A stretch of DNA of 64,000 bases, taken from assembly GCA_914767885.1 (NCBI GenBank), contig CAJZBQ010000051.1, positions 442,001-506,000 on the forward strand, in the 5' to 3' direction. Made by a program: the position numbers and the translations under genes. Below the pieces are notes generated by a model. The model searched no databases. It worked only from the letters and a program-made list of their open reading frames with translations, and had not been told where the DNA came from. This document shows positions 12,362-22,756 of the stretch, piece after piece. Origin of the DNA: Blepharisma stoltei (lineage: Eukaryota; Ciliophora; Heterotrichea; Heterotrichida; Blepharismidae). Every line of letters begins with the position of its first letter. Within the stretch, counting starts at the first letter, position 1.

Positions 12362-13669
12362 TTATCCTTGCCAGCTGTCAGTTCTCGATACTTCATCTGG
12401 AACTTCATCTTTATGATGTAAAGTATGGTTAGCTCCACTCTCCCATTTGTCTTCATGCTGTCTATGGCAAATATATTTATATTCTAATTGCGAAAATAAA
12501 CTTTTTTCAAGTTGTACAGATCCTCTCCATATATTGCCATCAGTCCAAGTCAGCTTTAAAGCTTTGGTTGGATCCCAATTTCCAAGTAGCTCATGGCTTC
12601 CACATACTCCAATTGACTCCCCAAATGAAGTATCATAGTGGATATTAAAGGCAACCTGGCTTTTAAGTTTATGACTTTCATGAGCTTCTTGCGGAGCCTC
12701 ATGAATTTCTTTCGCCTCTTCAGCTTTTTCCTGAACAACTTCTTCTTTTGGAGCTTCTTTGTGATCATGCTCTACTGGCTGTTCTTTTGCAGGCTCGCTT
12801 GCTTCTACAGGCGCTTCTGTTTGCACTTCTTGTTTTTGTTCAGGCTCTATTTCACTTTTAACTTCTTCTACTGAAGGGGCAGCGATATCTGTCTTTTCCT
12901 CTGCTGCAGGCTCTGCTTTTTGCTCAGGTTCGATTTCACTTTTAGTTTCCTCTGCAGGGATTTCAGCCTTTTCCTCTGCTGCAGGCTCTGTTTTTTCTTC
13001 GGCATCAGCTTGTTTCTCTTCAGCCTGAACTGGTTCGCTTTCCACAGTAGGTTCTGCTTTAACTTCTTCAACTTCTTGAGGTTTTTCTTCAGTTTTTTGT
13101 TCAGCTTCCTCTTGGGGGGTTTCAGCAACTGTTTCTGGCTTTGTCTCTTGAACTTCTTCAGTTTTTACTTCTTCAGGTTCATGGCTAGTTTCTGCAGGTG
13201 CAGCTTCTTGAGTCTCAGCAGCAGTATCGACTACTGCAGCTTCTTCAATTGTAGCGCTAGTCTCTGCTTGAGGTTCACTAGGTTCTTGAACTTCCGCTGC
13301 TTGTTCTTCTTGCTGAGGAACTGGCTCCTCTGCTTTAACCTCTTCTACTTTTTCCTCTGCAGCCTCTTCTACTTTTGTAGCTTCTGATGCCTCTTGAGCA
13401 ATAGTTTCAGATGCATCTGCCACATTTTCAGTTGCATCTGACCCTTGAACTTCAGGAGCAGCAGGCTCTGAACTGGAAGGCGACTCCTCTTCTTTTTTCT
13501 CTTCGATTGATACAGGTGTCTCTTGTGTACTCTGCTCAGATTCTTCAGTTGCATCTTGAATTTCACTTGGCTTCTCTGCTCCTTCATTTGGGGTATCGGC
13601 AATTTCTTCTTGAGCTTTTACTTCGGACTCTTCGATAGGGTTCGTGATTACTTCAGCTCCTTCAGCCAT
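12362..13669 (-). CDS. CBM20 protein, copy 2, with long Glu/Ala-rich repeat region
   Basis: 435 aa, uninterrupted. Residues about 1-335 are low-complexity: Glu/Ala/Pro/Val/Lys-rich with imperfect repeats such as EEKAEPAAEE and EVKSEIEPEQK, likely disordered and strongly acidic. Residues about 338-435 form the CBM20 module: FNIHYDTSFGESIGVCGSHE, LLGNWDPTKALKL, IWRGSVQLEK, LEYKYICHRQ, ending TDSWQG. CBM20 binds starch-like glucans. Compared with copy 1 (7587-8630) the linker is greatly expanded while the module is conserved, consistent with tandem duplication across the CDPK gene. The enzymatic context is unknown; no catalytic domain is attached. Confidence 0.85.
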   Translation of the reverse strand: MAEGAEVITNPIEESEVKAQEEIADTPNEGAEKPSEIQDATEESEQSTQETPVSIEEKKEEESPSSSEPAAPEVQGSDATENVADASETIAQEASEATKVEEAAEEKVEEVKAEEPVPQQEEQAAEVQEPSEPQAETSATIEEAAVVDTAAETQEAAPAETSHEPEEVKTEEVQETKPETVAETPQEEAEQKTEEKPQEVEEVKAEPTVESEPVQAEEKQADAEEKTEPAAEEKAEIPAEETKSEIEPEQKAEPAAEEKTDIAAPSVEEVKSEIEPEQKQEVQTEAPVEASEPAKEQPVEHDHKEAPKEEVVQEKAEEAKEIHEAPQEAHESHKLKSQVAFNIHYDTSFGESIGVCGSHELLGNWDPTKALKLTWTDGNIWRGSVQLEKSLFSQLEYKYICHRQHEDKWESGANHTLHHKDEVPDEVSRTDSWQG

Positions 13670-14139
13670 TTAATAATGGTTATAACATCACGTCATAAAT
13701 GGTTGAATAATTAAGATATAAGGGAAGATTATCATTTAGATTCCAATAGAAAATTTACTAAGAGAAATTCTGAAGAGCAATATTGATGACACTTTATATT
13801 TGGAAAAATATTTTGTTTGACTTATTATTTTATTGAAATTCATTTTGCCAATTTTTTAATAATAGGTGAAGAGGAAAATTATTTTTATTTTCGATGAGAA
13901 AAATCACTGAAATAGCATTATCTTATGATAATTATTTGGTAACTATGAGTTATATATATTTATTTCAGTGGTATTAAATTATAATAATTTGAGCAATCCG
14001 CATCATTCATCCATTTTTACAATTCCTTATCAGAATCTAGATTATAAATCAGAACTTCCTTTTTACTCTGAAAATTTACAAATATTACGATATTAACTCT
14101 AAATAACGTTTAGCAAAGATTTTTGGTAAAAATGTTAAT
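13670..14139. other. Intergenic, AT-rich
   Basis: 470 bp between the CBM20 start and the 3' end of the next minus-strand gene. No supported gene, repeat or element is seen. Confidence 0.5.
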
Positions 14140-15946
14140 TTAAGACATCGAGTTATCAAAGGAATTTTTTCCACCCATAAAGAAGTCATTTCTCAGCACC
14201 CTAGAGTTGCCAACGAACCTATGCATAAAATTAGGAGGAGGATATCGTTTTAATCTTGCTTCTCTATTTTTCGTCTTTTCTTTTCTTTCCTTTTGGATGC
14301 TTCTTGATCTCGGTATTGATTTTGACTCTTCAGTGACTCTAGGCGATTTTATTTCCATACTTTGCCCTCTATAAGGGCTTGGACATGTCTCTGGTGGTGG
14401 TGGATTTTTCGGATACGTTCAAGGGACTGTAAAGCTCAATCTTTCAGTGTTAATACTAGGTGTAAGGTGTACTCTTTCCCTCAAGGTTTTAAGCTTATTT
14501 AGCATTGGATAATACTTCCTCTTCAATTTTTCTTCTAAATGTCTTTCTGTAATAGCTAGTGAATTTCCATGGGTTAGTTCTTGTTTAATTTCCTCAACAT
14601 TTTTTAGTTGTTCTATTCTTTCATTATTTCTCTTTTGGTCAAATTTATATTTTTCTTTTAAATACTTTAATGTTTCTTGGTTCGAAACTCTCTGCTTAAA
14701 ATCAGTTCTCGACATCGCATAAAGCTCTCCTTTAATTGAATTGCAAATGCAGGAATTCATCCTTAAATTTACATTTTCGATTATTTCTTCGTATCCGAAC
14801 ACGGCTCCATCCCAAATGGCCTTTCATTTTGATAGTGCGACATTTCTTAGGGAAATTGTTTAGATCATTTTTGATAGCGAGACATTTACTGAAAAAGCCA
14901 AAAAATTTAAAATTAAATGTTTTCGACCAAATTTTTGTCTTTTAAAAATACACGATCATTTGACCTGCAACCCAGAACACTTCGTTTTCTCCTTTAATTG
15001 CGATTTGCAATTTTATATTTTTATGGACTTTTTTCATCAAACTTAGCTTTAATGTTGCACTTTCTAGTGTACTTGATAGGAATTGCGATCCTGATTTTAC
15101 TTTTCTTTCAGCATACCCTGGGCTTTCGTTTTGCTGATTCTTTATTAGCTTGAATTCTCCTGATCTTACAAAATACACATAATCAGCGTTATTTCCTTCT
15201 TTATAGACATATTGAGCTTTACCTACCGATAACTCAATAAAATAGTAAGAAATTTTTTGCAATGATTGTTTCGTCCATGCTGAAAATAATGGTAATGACT
15301 GCAGATAAGCCACTCTCTCATTTAATGTTCTATCTGCTATACTCCCTAACACTTTCTTGAAATCTTGTTTACATAATACAGCTAAAATGCAATGTTCTTT
15401 TGCAGTTATCGTAGCTGCTCTTGGCTTATCACTGATTAAGCTTAATTCTCCAAAAGCTTGGCCAGGATTTATACCACCTACTTCTTTAAGTTCTTCAACT
15501 TGTATCATTTCGTTTTCATCAATTCTCGACTCTGGCTCATTCCTCAGTGCTTTTTCTCTCTCCCCTAGGAATTCTCGCAACTTTGTGGCCTCTTTATTAT
15601 CAATTTTTGCAGCTGCGATCGATTCTGGACTTTTTAATATTTCGATGACTTCGCTTATCGGTTTATAAACTTTTAATGGTACAGCTACTGTGAGGCTTCC
15701 TCGTAAAACAATATAAAATTTATCGCCCATCTCACCATATGAGATTACCCTTGATCCGCGTGAGAATTCTTCAACAGTCATGACTTGGCAACAAGCCATG
15801 TGAATTTGATTTGAACTTTTTTCGTTTGTTATTTTTTTAAAAAATTCGATTTCTTGTGTGGATTCCATGATTTCGTTGATATCTTGTTGGGTGCGACTTT
15901 TGGGATGAACTAGAAAAGCATTTAGATTAACATGATTATGAGACAT
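14140..15946 (-). CDS. Cyclic-nucleotide-binding protein with two CNB folds, interrupted
   Basis: Removing element M (178 bp with one GAACAC copy) gives 1629 nt = 542 aa. The first CNB-like fold (about 25-205) contains FSRGSRVISYGEMGDKFYIV, a long charged insert and a clear phosphate-binding cassette, FGELSLISDKPRAAT. The second (about 220-380) has LPLFSAWTKQSLQKIS, YKEGNNADYVYFVRSGEF and FGYEEIIENVNLRMNSC. That latter segment is split by M between GENEVF and GYEEII. A helical, basic C-terminal tail follows (YLKEKYKFDQKRNNERIEQ), with one TGA=Trp. No kinase or channel domain is attached, a form common in ciliates; it could act as a cAMP/cGMP sensor or regulator. The binding specificity is unknown. 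Confidence 0.8.
14803..14974. mobile_element. Element M: short element with GAACAC repeat and no TA
   Basis: 172 bp between GAACAC copies (14797-14802, 14975-14980). Ends resemble weak inverted repeats (GGCTCCATCCCAAATGGCC and, reversed, GGGTTGCAGGTCAAATGATC). Removal gives GENEVFGYEEII, the expected CNB sequence. A TA-to-TA cut (frame-neutral, giving FWVAGQMIVYEEII) is also possible but would distort the conserved FGY segment. The interior contains two direct copies of GATAGYGMGACATTT. Confidence 0.6.
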
Positions 15947-16046
15947 TTATATTAGCTCATTTATATAAGGTTATCAAAACTAAAAATTAAGAGAATAAAA
16001 TAATTTGGAATAAATTTAAGATATTATAATTCAAATAAAAAGATAA

Positions 16047-16517
16047 ATGGAAGTAGCTTCCCCAACGATGAGGATCCTCCTCAATCATGATGGAAGTATG
16101 ACGAAGGCTTTAGAATCTCTAACTCTCCGGCCCATAAAAATAGATCTTCTTTCAGAGACTGAAATAGAAAACTCGCCTACTCCTTTTATTGAATCTCCAG
16201 CAGTATTAAGAGAAACATTACTTATTTCTGGAGGAGAAAAACTTGTTCATGCTGTTTCTTATTGAAACAAAGAAAAATATCAGCATTATCTTTCAGAAAA
16301 TCCTGAAATGCCAATTGGAAAAATTTTGATATCTCGAAGAATAGAGCAATTTCGAGAAATAGTTTCAATAGAAAAATCAGTTCAAAGCGAAAGAATTATT
16401 AATTTACTTGATGCGAGAACTAATGAGTTATTTTCAAGAACTTATGTTATTTATACGGATGCAAAGCCCTTATGTGTTATCACTGAAACCTTTTCTGATG
16501 AAATTTCAAGGATTTAA
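16047..16517 (+). CDS. Chorismate-lyase-like (UbiC/DUF98-type) protein
   Basis: 156 aa through one TGA=Trp. It contains LLNHDGSMTKALESL near residue 11, RETLLISGG at about 57, AVSYW, PIGKILISRR at about 91 and a C-terminal strand TYVIYTDAKPLCVITE. This order resembles the compact UbiC/DUF98 fold, whose members include bacterial chorismate pyruvate-lyases (ubiquinone or phenolic-lipid synthesis). I infer the fold from the DGSMT and PIG motifs only; catalysis in this organism is unproven. No targeting peptide is obvious. Uninterrupted. Confidence 0.5.
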
Positions 16518-16632
16518 GAAAATGATTAATTTTAATTATATCTGAGTAGAAATGAGGAGCAAGAGAGCTCTTTTAAAATAATTTCAACGAAAAAGTTTAA
16601 TTAACTTTGCTGATTATGTTATATTGAAATAA

Positions 16633-17808
16633 CTATGCTGCATCATCACGTCTCCATGCATTTTTCTTTTGTTTCACTACTGAATCTCCCCAAACATCAA
16701 TTTTCTTCTCAGGTGGCTTAACTTCAGCTGCCTTTGGCTCTTCTTTCTTTGTCTCATCTCCATCAGCGTTCTTTGGCCCCTCCTGCTTCTTAGAGTTTTG
16801 GAACCTCTTCGGTCCTTGCGGTTGTCCTGAAGCAAACATCGGATCTTTTGGTTTTTCTTCAACTGGATTTCTAGTAAATCGTTTTTCTTCCTCTCCATGG
16901 TCTCTCTCTCTTCTTGGCCCAAAAGCTGTTGTTTCCTGGTTTCTTGTAAAACCTTGGCCTCCTTCTGTATTTCTTACAAATCCTGATCCTGGTCCTTCAG
17001 CATTCCCTTCTCTCCTTTTCATTCCTCCAAAAGGTCCTTCTTTTCTCTGTCCAATAGACTCACTATTCTCCGGATTTCTTTTATATCCTGAAAAAGGTCC
17101 TCCTTGCTGTCTTCTCCCATCAAAGCTGTCTTTTTTTATATCCATATTAATCATGCCATTATTTCTTTGTATTGGCGTGTTAGTTTCTTCCTTTTTCTTT
17201 CGGAAATCCTCTTCTTTATATTCAATTTTTTGTCCCTTGTCAAATACTCCGATTTCCCTCTGTCCAGCTGTCAAGTTTATATTAAGCTTCGCATCTTGCT
17301 TAGCCCACTTTTTCTTGCCTTTCTTTTCCTTTTTCTGTGGAGAAGGCTGCTTTTGTTCTTCAACTTCTCCTTCTTCTTTCTCATTCGGAGTTTCGTCAAG
17401 TGCAACAAAAATATTTGAGCTGCCGTTTATATCGTGCCTTTCTGCAGGCTTTTCTGATTTTTCTTGCTTTGCAGATGGCTTTTCAGCTTTTTTATCAACT
17501 TGCTCGACAGATTGAGAAAGCGTAGGAAAGCTTTCGATTTTGGGTGGAGCTTTTGTGGTTCTCTTTAGGGGATTATATGTAGCTTTTTTTTCTTCTTTTT
17601 TCGAAGGTTCTGGCTGGTCAGTTGGTGTGTCTTCAGAAACTTTCCAGGCTGGCCCTTCTTTTTTGGATTTTTTAGCGTCATCTCTGAGAAAGTTTTCATC
17701 TTCGACGACATTAACAAAACCCACTTGCATTTCTGGCTGTTCTTCTTCACCACTGTCCCATTTATCTTCATCTGAACGCACTGCTTGCTCAGTACGCTCC
17801 ATTGCCAT
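16633..17808 (-). CDS. Disordered charged protein with GF/RN repeats, possibly RNA-associated
   Basis: 391 aa, rich in Lys, Glu, Pro and Gly, with no predicted globular domain. A repeat region at about 230-300 shows FxGxKRNPE, GPFGGMKRREG, GSGFVRNTEGG and GFTRNQE variants. Short islands NIFVALDE and a C-terminus IDVWGDSVVKQKKNAWRRDD stand out. Such composition is common among translation- or mRNA-associated factors, but there is no RRM or zinc finger, so RNA binding is a guess. Uninterrupted. Confidence 0.6.
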   Translation of the reverse strand: MAMERTEQAVRSDEDKWDSGEEEQPEMQVGFVNVVEDENFLRDDAKKSKKEGPAWKVSEDTPTDQPEPSKKEEKKATYNPLKRTTKAPPKIESFPTLSQSVEQVDKKAEKPSAKQEKSEKPAERHDINGSSNIFVALDETPNEKEEGEVEEQKQPSPQKKEKKGKKKWAKQDAKLNINLTAGQREIGVFDKGQKIEYKEEDFRKKKEETNTPIQRNNGMINMDIKKDSFDGRRQQGGPFSGYKRNPENSESIGQRKEGPFGGMKRREGNAEGPGSGFVRNTEGGQGFTRNQETTAFGPRRERDHGEEEKRFTRNPVEEKPKDPMFASGQPQGPKRFQNSKKQEGPKNADGDETKKEEPKAAEVKPPEKKIDVWGDSVVKQKKNAWRRDDAA

Positions 17809-17882
17809 TAATTATAAGAAAACAAAATGGACATACCTGGTTTCTTAATAGATGAAGCCATATTCAATATGGAATTTATTAA

Positions 17883-18251
17883 CTCCCCCAAACCTTCGTG
17901 AGCGAACAAAAAAATCTTGTTCGCCAACGGAGGGGGGTTAAATTTATTTTTTTAAAAAAATAAATTTATATATAAATTTTATAGAAAAATATTTTTTTCC
18001 CAATTTAAAAAAATCCTATTTTCACAAAAATTGGAAAGCAAATATAAATTTAATTTATAAAATTTAGGTTTTAAAACGCAATTTGTCTAAAATTAAACAG
18101 AATTAGCTCGAGATTTCATTATAATAATATTATCACTTATTAATTAAAAAATTTTTTCCTATAAAAAAATTTTTTGTTGGTCACGGAGGGTGGGTTTTTG
18201 GGCAAAAAATAGGGATTTTTCTAATGGTTTTGTTTGCTCTCGTAGGGGGAG
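17883..18251. mobile_element. MITE family B, copy B1 (intergenic)
   Basis: Ends CTCCCCCAAACCTTCGTGAG and GCTCTCGTAGGGGGAG, flanked by TAA (17880-17882, 18252-18254). It has the family layout: outer inverted repeats plus an inner palindrome (GTGAGCGAAC...GTTCGCCAAC) near the left end. It lies between two genes; the rest of 17809-18462 shows nothing else. Confidence 0.8.
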
Positions 18252-18462
18252 TAAGAAATGTGACAATGCGATAGATTTGTGTCTGCATTAGCAAAATACA
18301 AGGAAAAGGTCTTTAGTTATCTGCAATATATGAACTCATATTTCTAAAAAACTAATTGGGAAAATGGTCTTATAAGGCTGTAGTTTTATGTAATAGTTGC
18401 TGTATTATCATTAATTTTTTTGCTTTGAAAATAGGTGAAATAATAAATCTATTATAAAAATT

Positions 18463-20479
18463 ATGAAGTGCTTAATTATTTTCGCACTTACCATAATTGC
18501 ATCTGCAGCGACAGATATCTCAAAAATTATCCCAGCTACAATTTTTGGTGATGATCAATATGCTTTTAAAGAATTCCTAAATGGTGCTTTCATGAAGATG
18601 CTAGACAAAGAAGAAATCAAGCTACCAAGAAATGTGAGTCTAGAACTGCAGTCCTCTATAGATAAGGCCTTAGTATCAGCTTATAACTACTATTTCGAAT
18701 ATTTGCATGAAGAAGCGTACCAGCAGATAGATTATATCTTCTGAAATTTTACAGACTTCTTGAAATCTTGTGAATCATGTGAAGCTAAAAGTATACCAGA
18801 AATAGACAAATTGAACCGGCTTGCAGACCCCTATATTAGCCTAATCAATCATCTTGAGATAGAAGATGCTATAGTTGATTCTTTGAGTTTTGTGCCATTC
18901 AAAAAATTTAATAAGTCAGGCTCGAAGTTTGGGCAAATTTTTAGTATTTTGAAGCCGACGAATAGAGATAAAACTTATGATTTTGATTCAATGCAATTTC
19001 TCAAAGAAATTCTAGGCGAAGTCAGCCAAACTTCGGTAGGCTCTTGCATTAATGCAGTTAGCGAAATTACTACATCTGCTACTCAGCTGCTTTCTGATGG
19101 CTTAGATGTAATAAATGGGAATATTTTTGCTCTTGCAAAACTTTATGTTAGCTATGACCAAATTCAAAAAAGCATTATTGAAATTCAAGCCAATTGCAAT
19201 CTAGAGTCACTATCTGATATAGAAGTTCTATTTTCAAACATAAATACTCACTCCCCCCATCCTTGATCGAACGATTGACTGTAAAAATTCCTAAAAATTG
19301 GGGAAATTAACCCCCATCCTTGATCGAACGATTTTCATATCATGCAAATTTTTATATATAAAAAAATATATTATTTATCAAAAGCTTGGGAAATGTGCCT
19401 AATGAAGTTGTTTTCAAAAACTTTGAGACGACAGAAAGCTTCGGAGTCAACCATTCGAAGTGATTTAGTTATCAGCCTAGGCTTAAAAACCCAATAATCT
19501 AATAAATTAGAGATTCTTTAAAATTTTTAAAAAAAAATTAATTTAATAAGGAGCAAATTAAAATTTATACAGTTTAAAGGGGTAACTAATAAATCAAAAT
19601 ATTTAAAATTGGTATTTTATGAAATAAATTAAATTTTTGCTGTAAAAATAATTATTAAATATTCTTAACCCTCTTATTTAAAAGTAAAAAAAAAACATAT
19701 CTATATATTTTATTTTATATATAAAATTGTTTTCCCAAAAAAATTAACCCCATCCTTGATCGAACGATGGCGAGTCGTTCGATCAAGGATGGGGGGGAGT
19801 CAGAGCATTTTCAATAACCTTTATTTAAATAAGGATATAATAGAAGCTGACTTGAAAGGACTTTTGGAATCTGAAGCTAAAAATTTGAACTATGGCAAAG
19901 CTTTTGTGAAAATAATAAAGATCTTATTGAATTCTAATACAAATCAAGATAAGGATGCAAAAAATCTCGCAGCAGAAGAATTAAAAAAACCAGAAAATTT
20001 GGCTTGCTTACTCACCCCTCTGTTAACAAACAAATAAATTTGTTCGCTCATGGAGAGGGCTAATTTTTTTTTAAAAAACTGAAAAAAATTATAATACTTT
20101 TTATAAATATTGAGAAGTAAAAATGAGTTTAATTTGCAAAATTCATGTTTTAAAATGCAAGCTGGAGATTTCATTATAATAATTATCACTTATATATCAA
20201 AATTTTTTATATTAAAAAATGTTTGTTCACTCACGTAGGGTGGGTTTTTAGGCAAAAAATAGGGATTTTTCTAATCGTTTTTTCGCTCATGGAGGGAGGG
20301 AGTTAAGTGATGTATTGAAGCATCTTGGAGGAGATTGAAAACCTTATATAGAGACTGCCTATAAATTTAGATCGGAAGCGGCAGAAGAATTTATTAACTA
20401 TAGCGATGAAATTTATGAGATTTCCAGAGATTGCGGAGTTCCTGGCTTTGCGCTTTCTTTTTTTTCACTGATGGACTAA
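18463..20479 (+). CDS. Predicted secreted protein of unknown family, interrupted twice
   Basis: Removing C1 (19251-19802) and B2 (20011-20305) gives 1170 nt = 389 aa. MKCLIIFALTIIASAATD is a clear signal peptide. The mature part is helical, with scattered cysteines (CESCEAK near 103, GSCIN, NCNLES, ENLACL, RDCGVPGF) and two TGA=Trp codons. I recognise no family. Both junctions are in frame: SNINT joins QSIFNNL at TCA, and ENLAC joins LSDVLKHLGG at TTA. It may be an extracellular or lumenal protein. Two elements of different families in one gene indicate independent insertions. Confidence 0.75.
19251..19799. mobile_element. MITE family C, copy C1
   Basis: 549 bp with ends CTCCCCCCATCCTTGATCGA and CGATCAAGGATGGGGGGGAG, flanked by TCA (19248-19250, 19800-19802). 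Inner copies of CCCATCCTTGATCGAACGAT lie at about 19312 and 19750, mirroring the inner palindrome layout of family B. It interrupts the secreted-protein gene. Confidence 0.88.
20011..20302. mobile_element. MITE family B, copy B2
   Basis: 292 bp with ends CTCACCCCTCTGTTAAC and GCTCATGGAGGGAGGGAG, flanked by TTA (20008-20010, 20303-20305). More diverged than B6, B8 and B9. It is the second interruption in the secreted-protein gene. Confidence 0.82.
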
Positions 20480-20828
20480 GAGCACTTTAAGAATGATTTT
20501 CTAATTAATCTCTATTAAAGCAAACTAAAAAATTGTTATGATGCATTCAATATATTAATCATTCTGCTTATCAGTGATAATCTAATTGTCGCAGAGACGA
20601 AGTTCTTTGATTAAGTCAACCGTCTCAAAGGCGTTAAGATTTTGAGAATAGTATAAACGATTGTATTCATTATCGTAGCATAGTAAAAGCATAAACTAAT
20701 TGAGATAATAATATTATTAATATATTCCGACTAATTAATTGACTTGCAGTTCTTGATTGTAAAAAATAGAATAAAACTTAATTTATAAATTAAAATCAAG
20801 ATTTAAGTAATTAACATAATTTAGAAAA
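20480..20828. other. Intergenic, AT-rich
   Basis: 349 bp between tandem plus-strand genes. No element, RNA gene or conserved frame is seen. Confidence 0.5.
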
Positions 20829-22502
20829 ATGTTTTCTCAGCACAGTTCATATGACTCTCCAAAATCCATAAGAATTTCTGATATTTTTAGCATTGCAAGA
20901 ACCCCAGAAAGTGAATTATACCAAGAGCAGCGAGAAATTTTAAAAGAGCACGTCAACAAACTAAATAGATCATTTGAAAGCAAAGAAAAAATCTTAAAAA
21001 GCTTTGAAGACTTATTAAGGGCTGTTCACTTTTTCGATAAGCCTGACATCATTCCTACACCAAATGACATAGATCGAATCAAACAACAAATTTTGCAAAA
21101 TCAAGAAGAACCAAACCAAGAATCATACAGAAAATTATATGAGGACGAAAAGAAATTAAGAGGAAATAAAGAAAATGAATGGAAAGAAAAAGAGAAGAAG
21201 TGGAGATACCTGGAAAAAGAATGCGAAGAATTGAAAAATAAAGCAGTAAAAATCAGGGAAATTGAAAATGAAAATGAACAGCTGAGAAAAAGACTGAAAA
21301 GATTTGCGGAAATTGAAAGAGAAAATGAGGAACTAAGAAAAGAATTGAAAACAGGAAAAAAGAAAAAAAATAATGCTAAGGCAAGTGAGTTAGAAAGATT
21401 TAATCAGCAACTGAAAAGAGAGTGCGAAGAAAGGGATATCATTATTGCAGAGCTTAAAGAAGAAATTGAGACGCTTAGACGTACATTAAAAGAATACAGA
21501 GATAAATATGAAACTAGTTGTGAAGCTCTAAAAAGTCACAGTTCAGGAGAAAAAGAAAGATATTTAGCTGAAGAATTATACGAAGTAAAAAATAGATTGA
21601 AAACTTTACAAGATGAGCATGAATTTACCTTAAGGAAACTAGAAGAAACTAAACCTCTGACCTCAGAAAGATTACCCACATATGTTGTCCAATTAGAAGA
21701 GAGAAATATAGATCTTGAAGACAGAGTCAAAATTTTAGAAAAAGCATACTCAAACCAATTAGACTATACCCACCGCATTGAAGAAGAATTTAAAAGAAAA
21801 GGCGGGGAATTAGATAAAGTGGATGAAAGAAACGCCAGAGAAGCAAGTCTGAAGAGGCCAAAACCTCACAGTGAGCTGAATGGAAATCCAAGAATTAATA
21901 ATGAAATAAGGGTAGAAGAAAATTTAAGTGAGCCTAAACCAGAAGCAGAAGAGAGAATCCCATTGTTAAGTCAACCAAAGCTGATTAATCCTTTTCAAGA
22001 TAAAAAACAAGCTTCAAAGCTATATAGTTCAGAATCTTTAAGCATAGATGATCAAAATATCCGAACTCCTTCATCTGAGCAGCAATTTTTAGAGAAGATT
22101 AAAGATTCTAATAAAGCCCCGGCAAATTATTTTTCCATCAAGGAACAGAATGAAACCACAATTGATCCTTCCAAAAAAATCCAACCAGCTTCACCATTAC
22201 CTAAAAGCAAAAAGCGTAAAGTAGGGGTCTCTACCACAAAAAGTCATAATAAAGCGTTTAAAAATAAAAGCTCTACATCAAATATTCATACTGAGCCATC
22301 TGAGCCCTCAAGCAGGAGAAAAATAGGCTCATCACTTAATGAAAGCGCATCAACTCCAAGTTTGAAGAAGGCAAGCAGGAAAAGCAGCAAAGAAAGTGTA
22401 GAAAGACTAACTGGAGAAAGAGGGGAGTTTTGCGATGTCTGTGTAAGAATTCATGGCCATAAATGGGCACATTCCCCTTACAAAGAAAAGCCATCTATCT
22501 AA
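20829..22502 (+). CDS. Coiled-coil protein with C-terminal Cys/His motif
   Basis: 557 aa, uninterrupted. Residues about 30-345 are nearly continuous coiled coil (EKEKKWRYLEKECEELKNKA and similar). Residues 350-530 are Ser/Lys/Pro-rich and disordered, with basic runs such as PKSKKRKVG that could act as a nuclear signal. The C-terminus has a compact FCDVCVRIHGHKWAHSPYK, a C-x2-C plus His pattern that could bind zinc. The overall form resembles centrosomal or basal-body scaffold proteins, but no specific orthologue is recognised. Confidence 0.7.
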   Translation: MFSQHSSYDSPKSIRISDIFSIARTPESELYQEQREILKEHVNKLNRSFESKEKILKSFEDLLRAVHFFDKPDIIPTPNDIDRIKQQILQNQEEPNQESYRKLYEDEKKLRGNKENEWKEKEKKWRYLEKECEELKNKAVKIREIENENEQLRKRLKRFAEIERENEELRKELKTGKKKKNNAKASELERFNQQLKRECEERDIIIAELKEEIETLRRTLKEYRDKYETSCEALKSHSSGEKERYLAEELYEVKNRLKTLQDEHEFTLRKLEETKPLTSERLPTYVVQLEERNIDLEDRVKILEKAYSNQLDYTHRIEEEFKRKGGELDKVDERNAREASLKRPKPHSELNGNPRINNEIRVEENLSEPKPEAEERIPLLSQPKLINPFQDKKQASKLYSSESLSIDDQNIRTPSSEQQFLEKIKDSNKAPANYFSIKEQNETTIDPSKKIQPASPLPKSKKRKVGVSTTKSHNKAFKNKSSTSNIHTEPSEPSSRRKIGSSLNESASTPSLKKASRKSSKESVERLTGERGEFCDVCVRIHGHKWAHSPYKEKPSI

Positions 22503-22756
22503 CTTTATTTAATCGTTTATAATGAGTCTTTCCCAGTAGTGTTAACTAATATGCTAAAAACTGTTTATTTTATTGAATTAATGGCAATTAGATATATTTA
22601 ATGTTAGACTGAGTCTAAGAGTAGTTTTCTTGTACTAATTACAAACTTAATAGTATTTTATAGAAAAATTAATGCATTTATCTTATATAGGCAAGCCATT
22701 TATTTCAAACATAGCCGAGCAGATTAAAATAAATCGTTGACTTTTTGTTTAAAAAT

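Noticed and set aside
12556..13638. Several long frames antisense or frame-shifted to the CBM20 copy 2 gene
   Set aside because: Shadows of a Glu/Ala/Lys-rich repeat gene; compositionally biased and without known domains.
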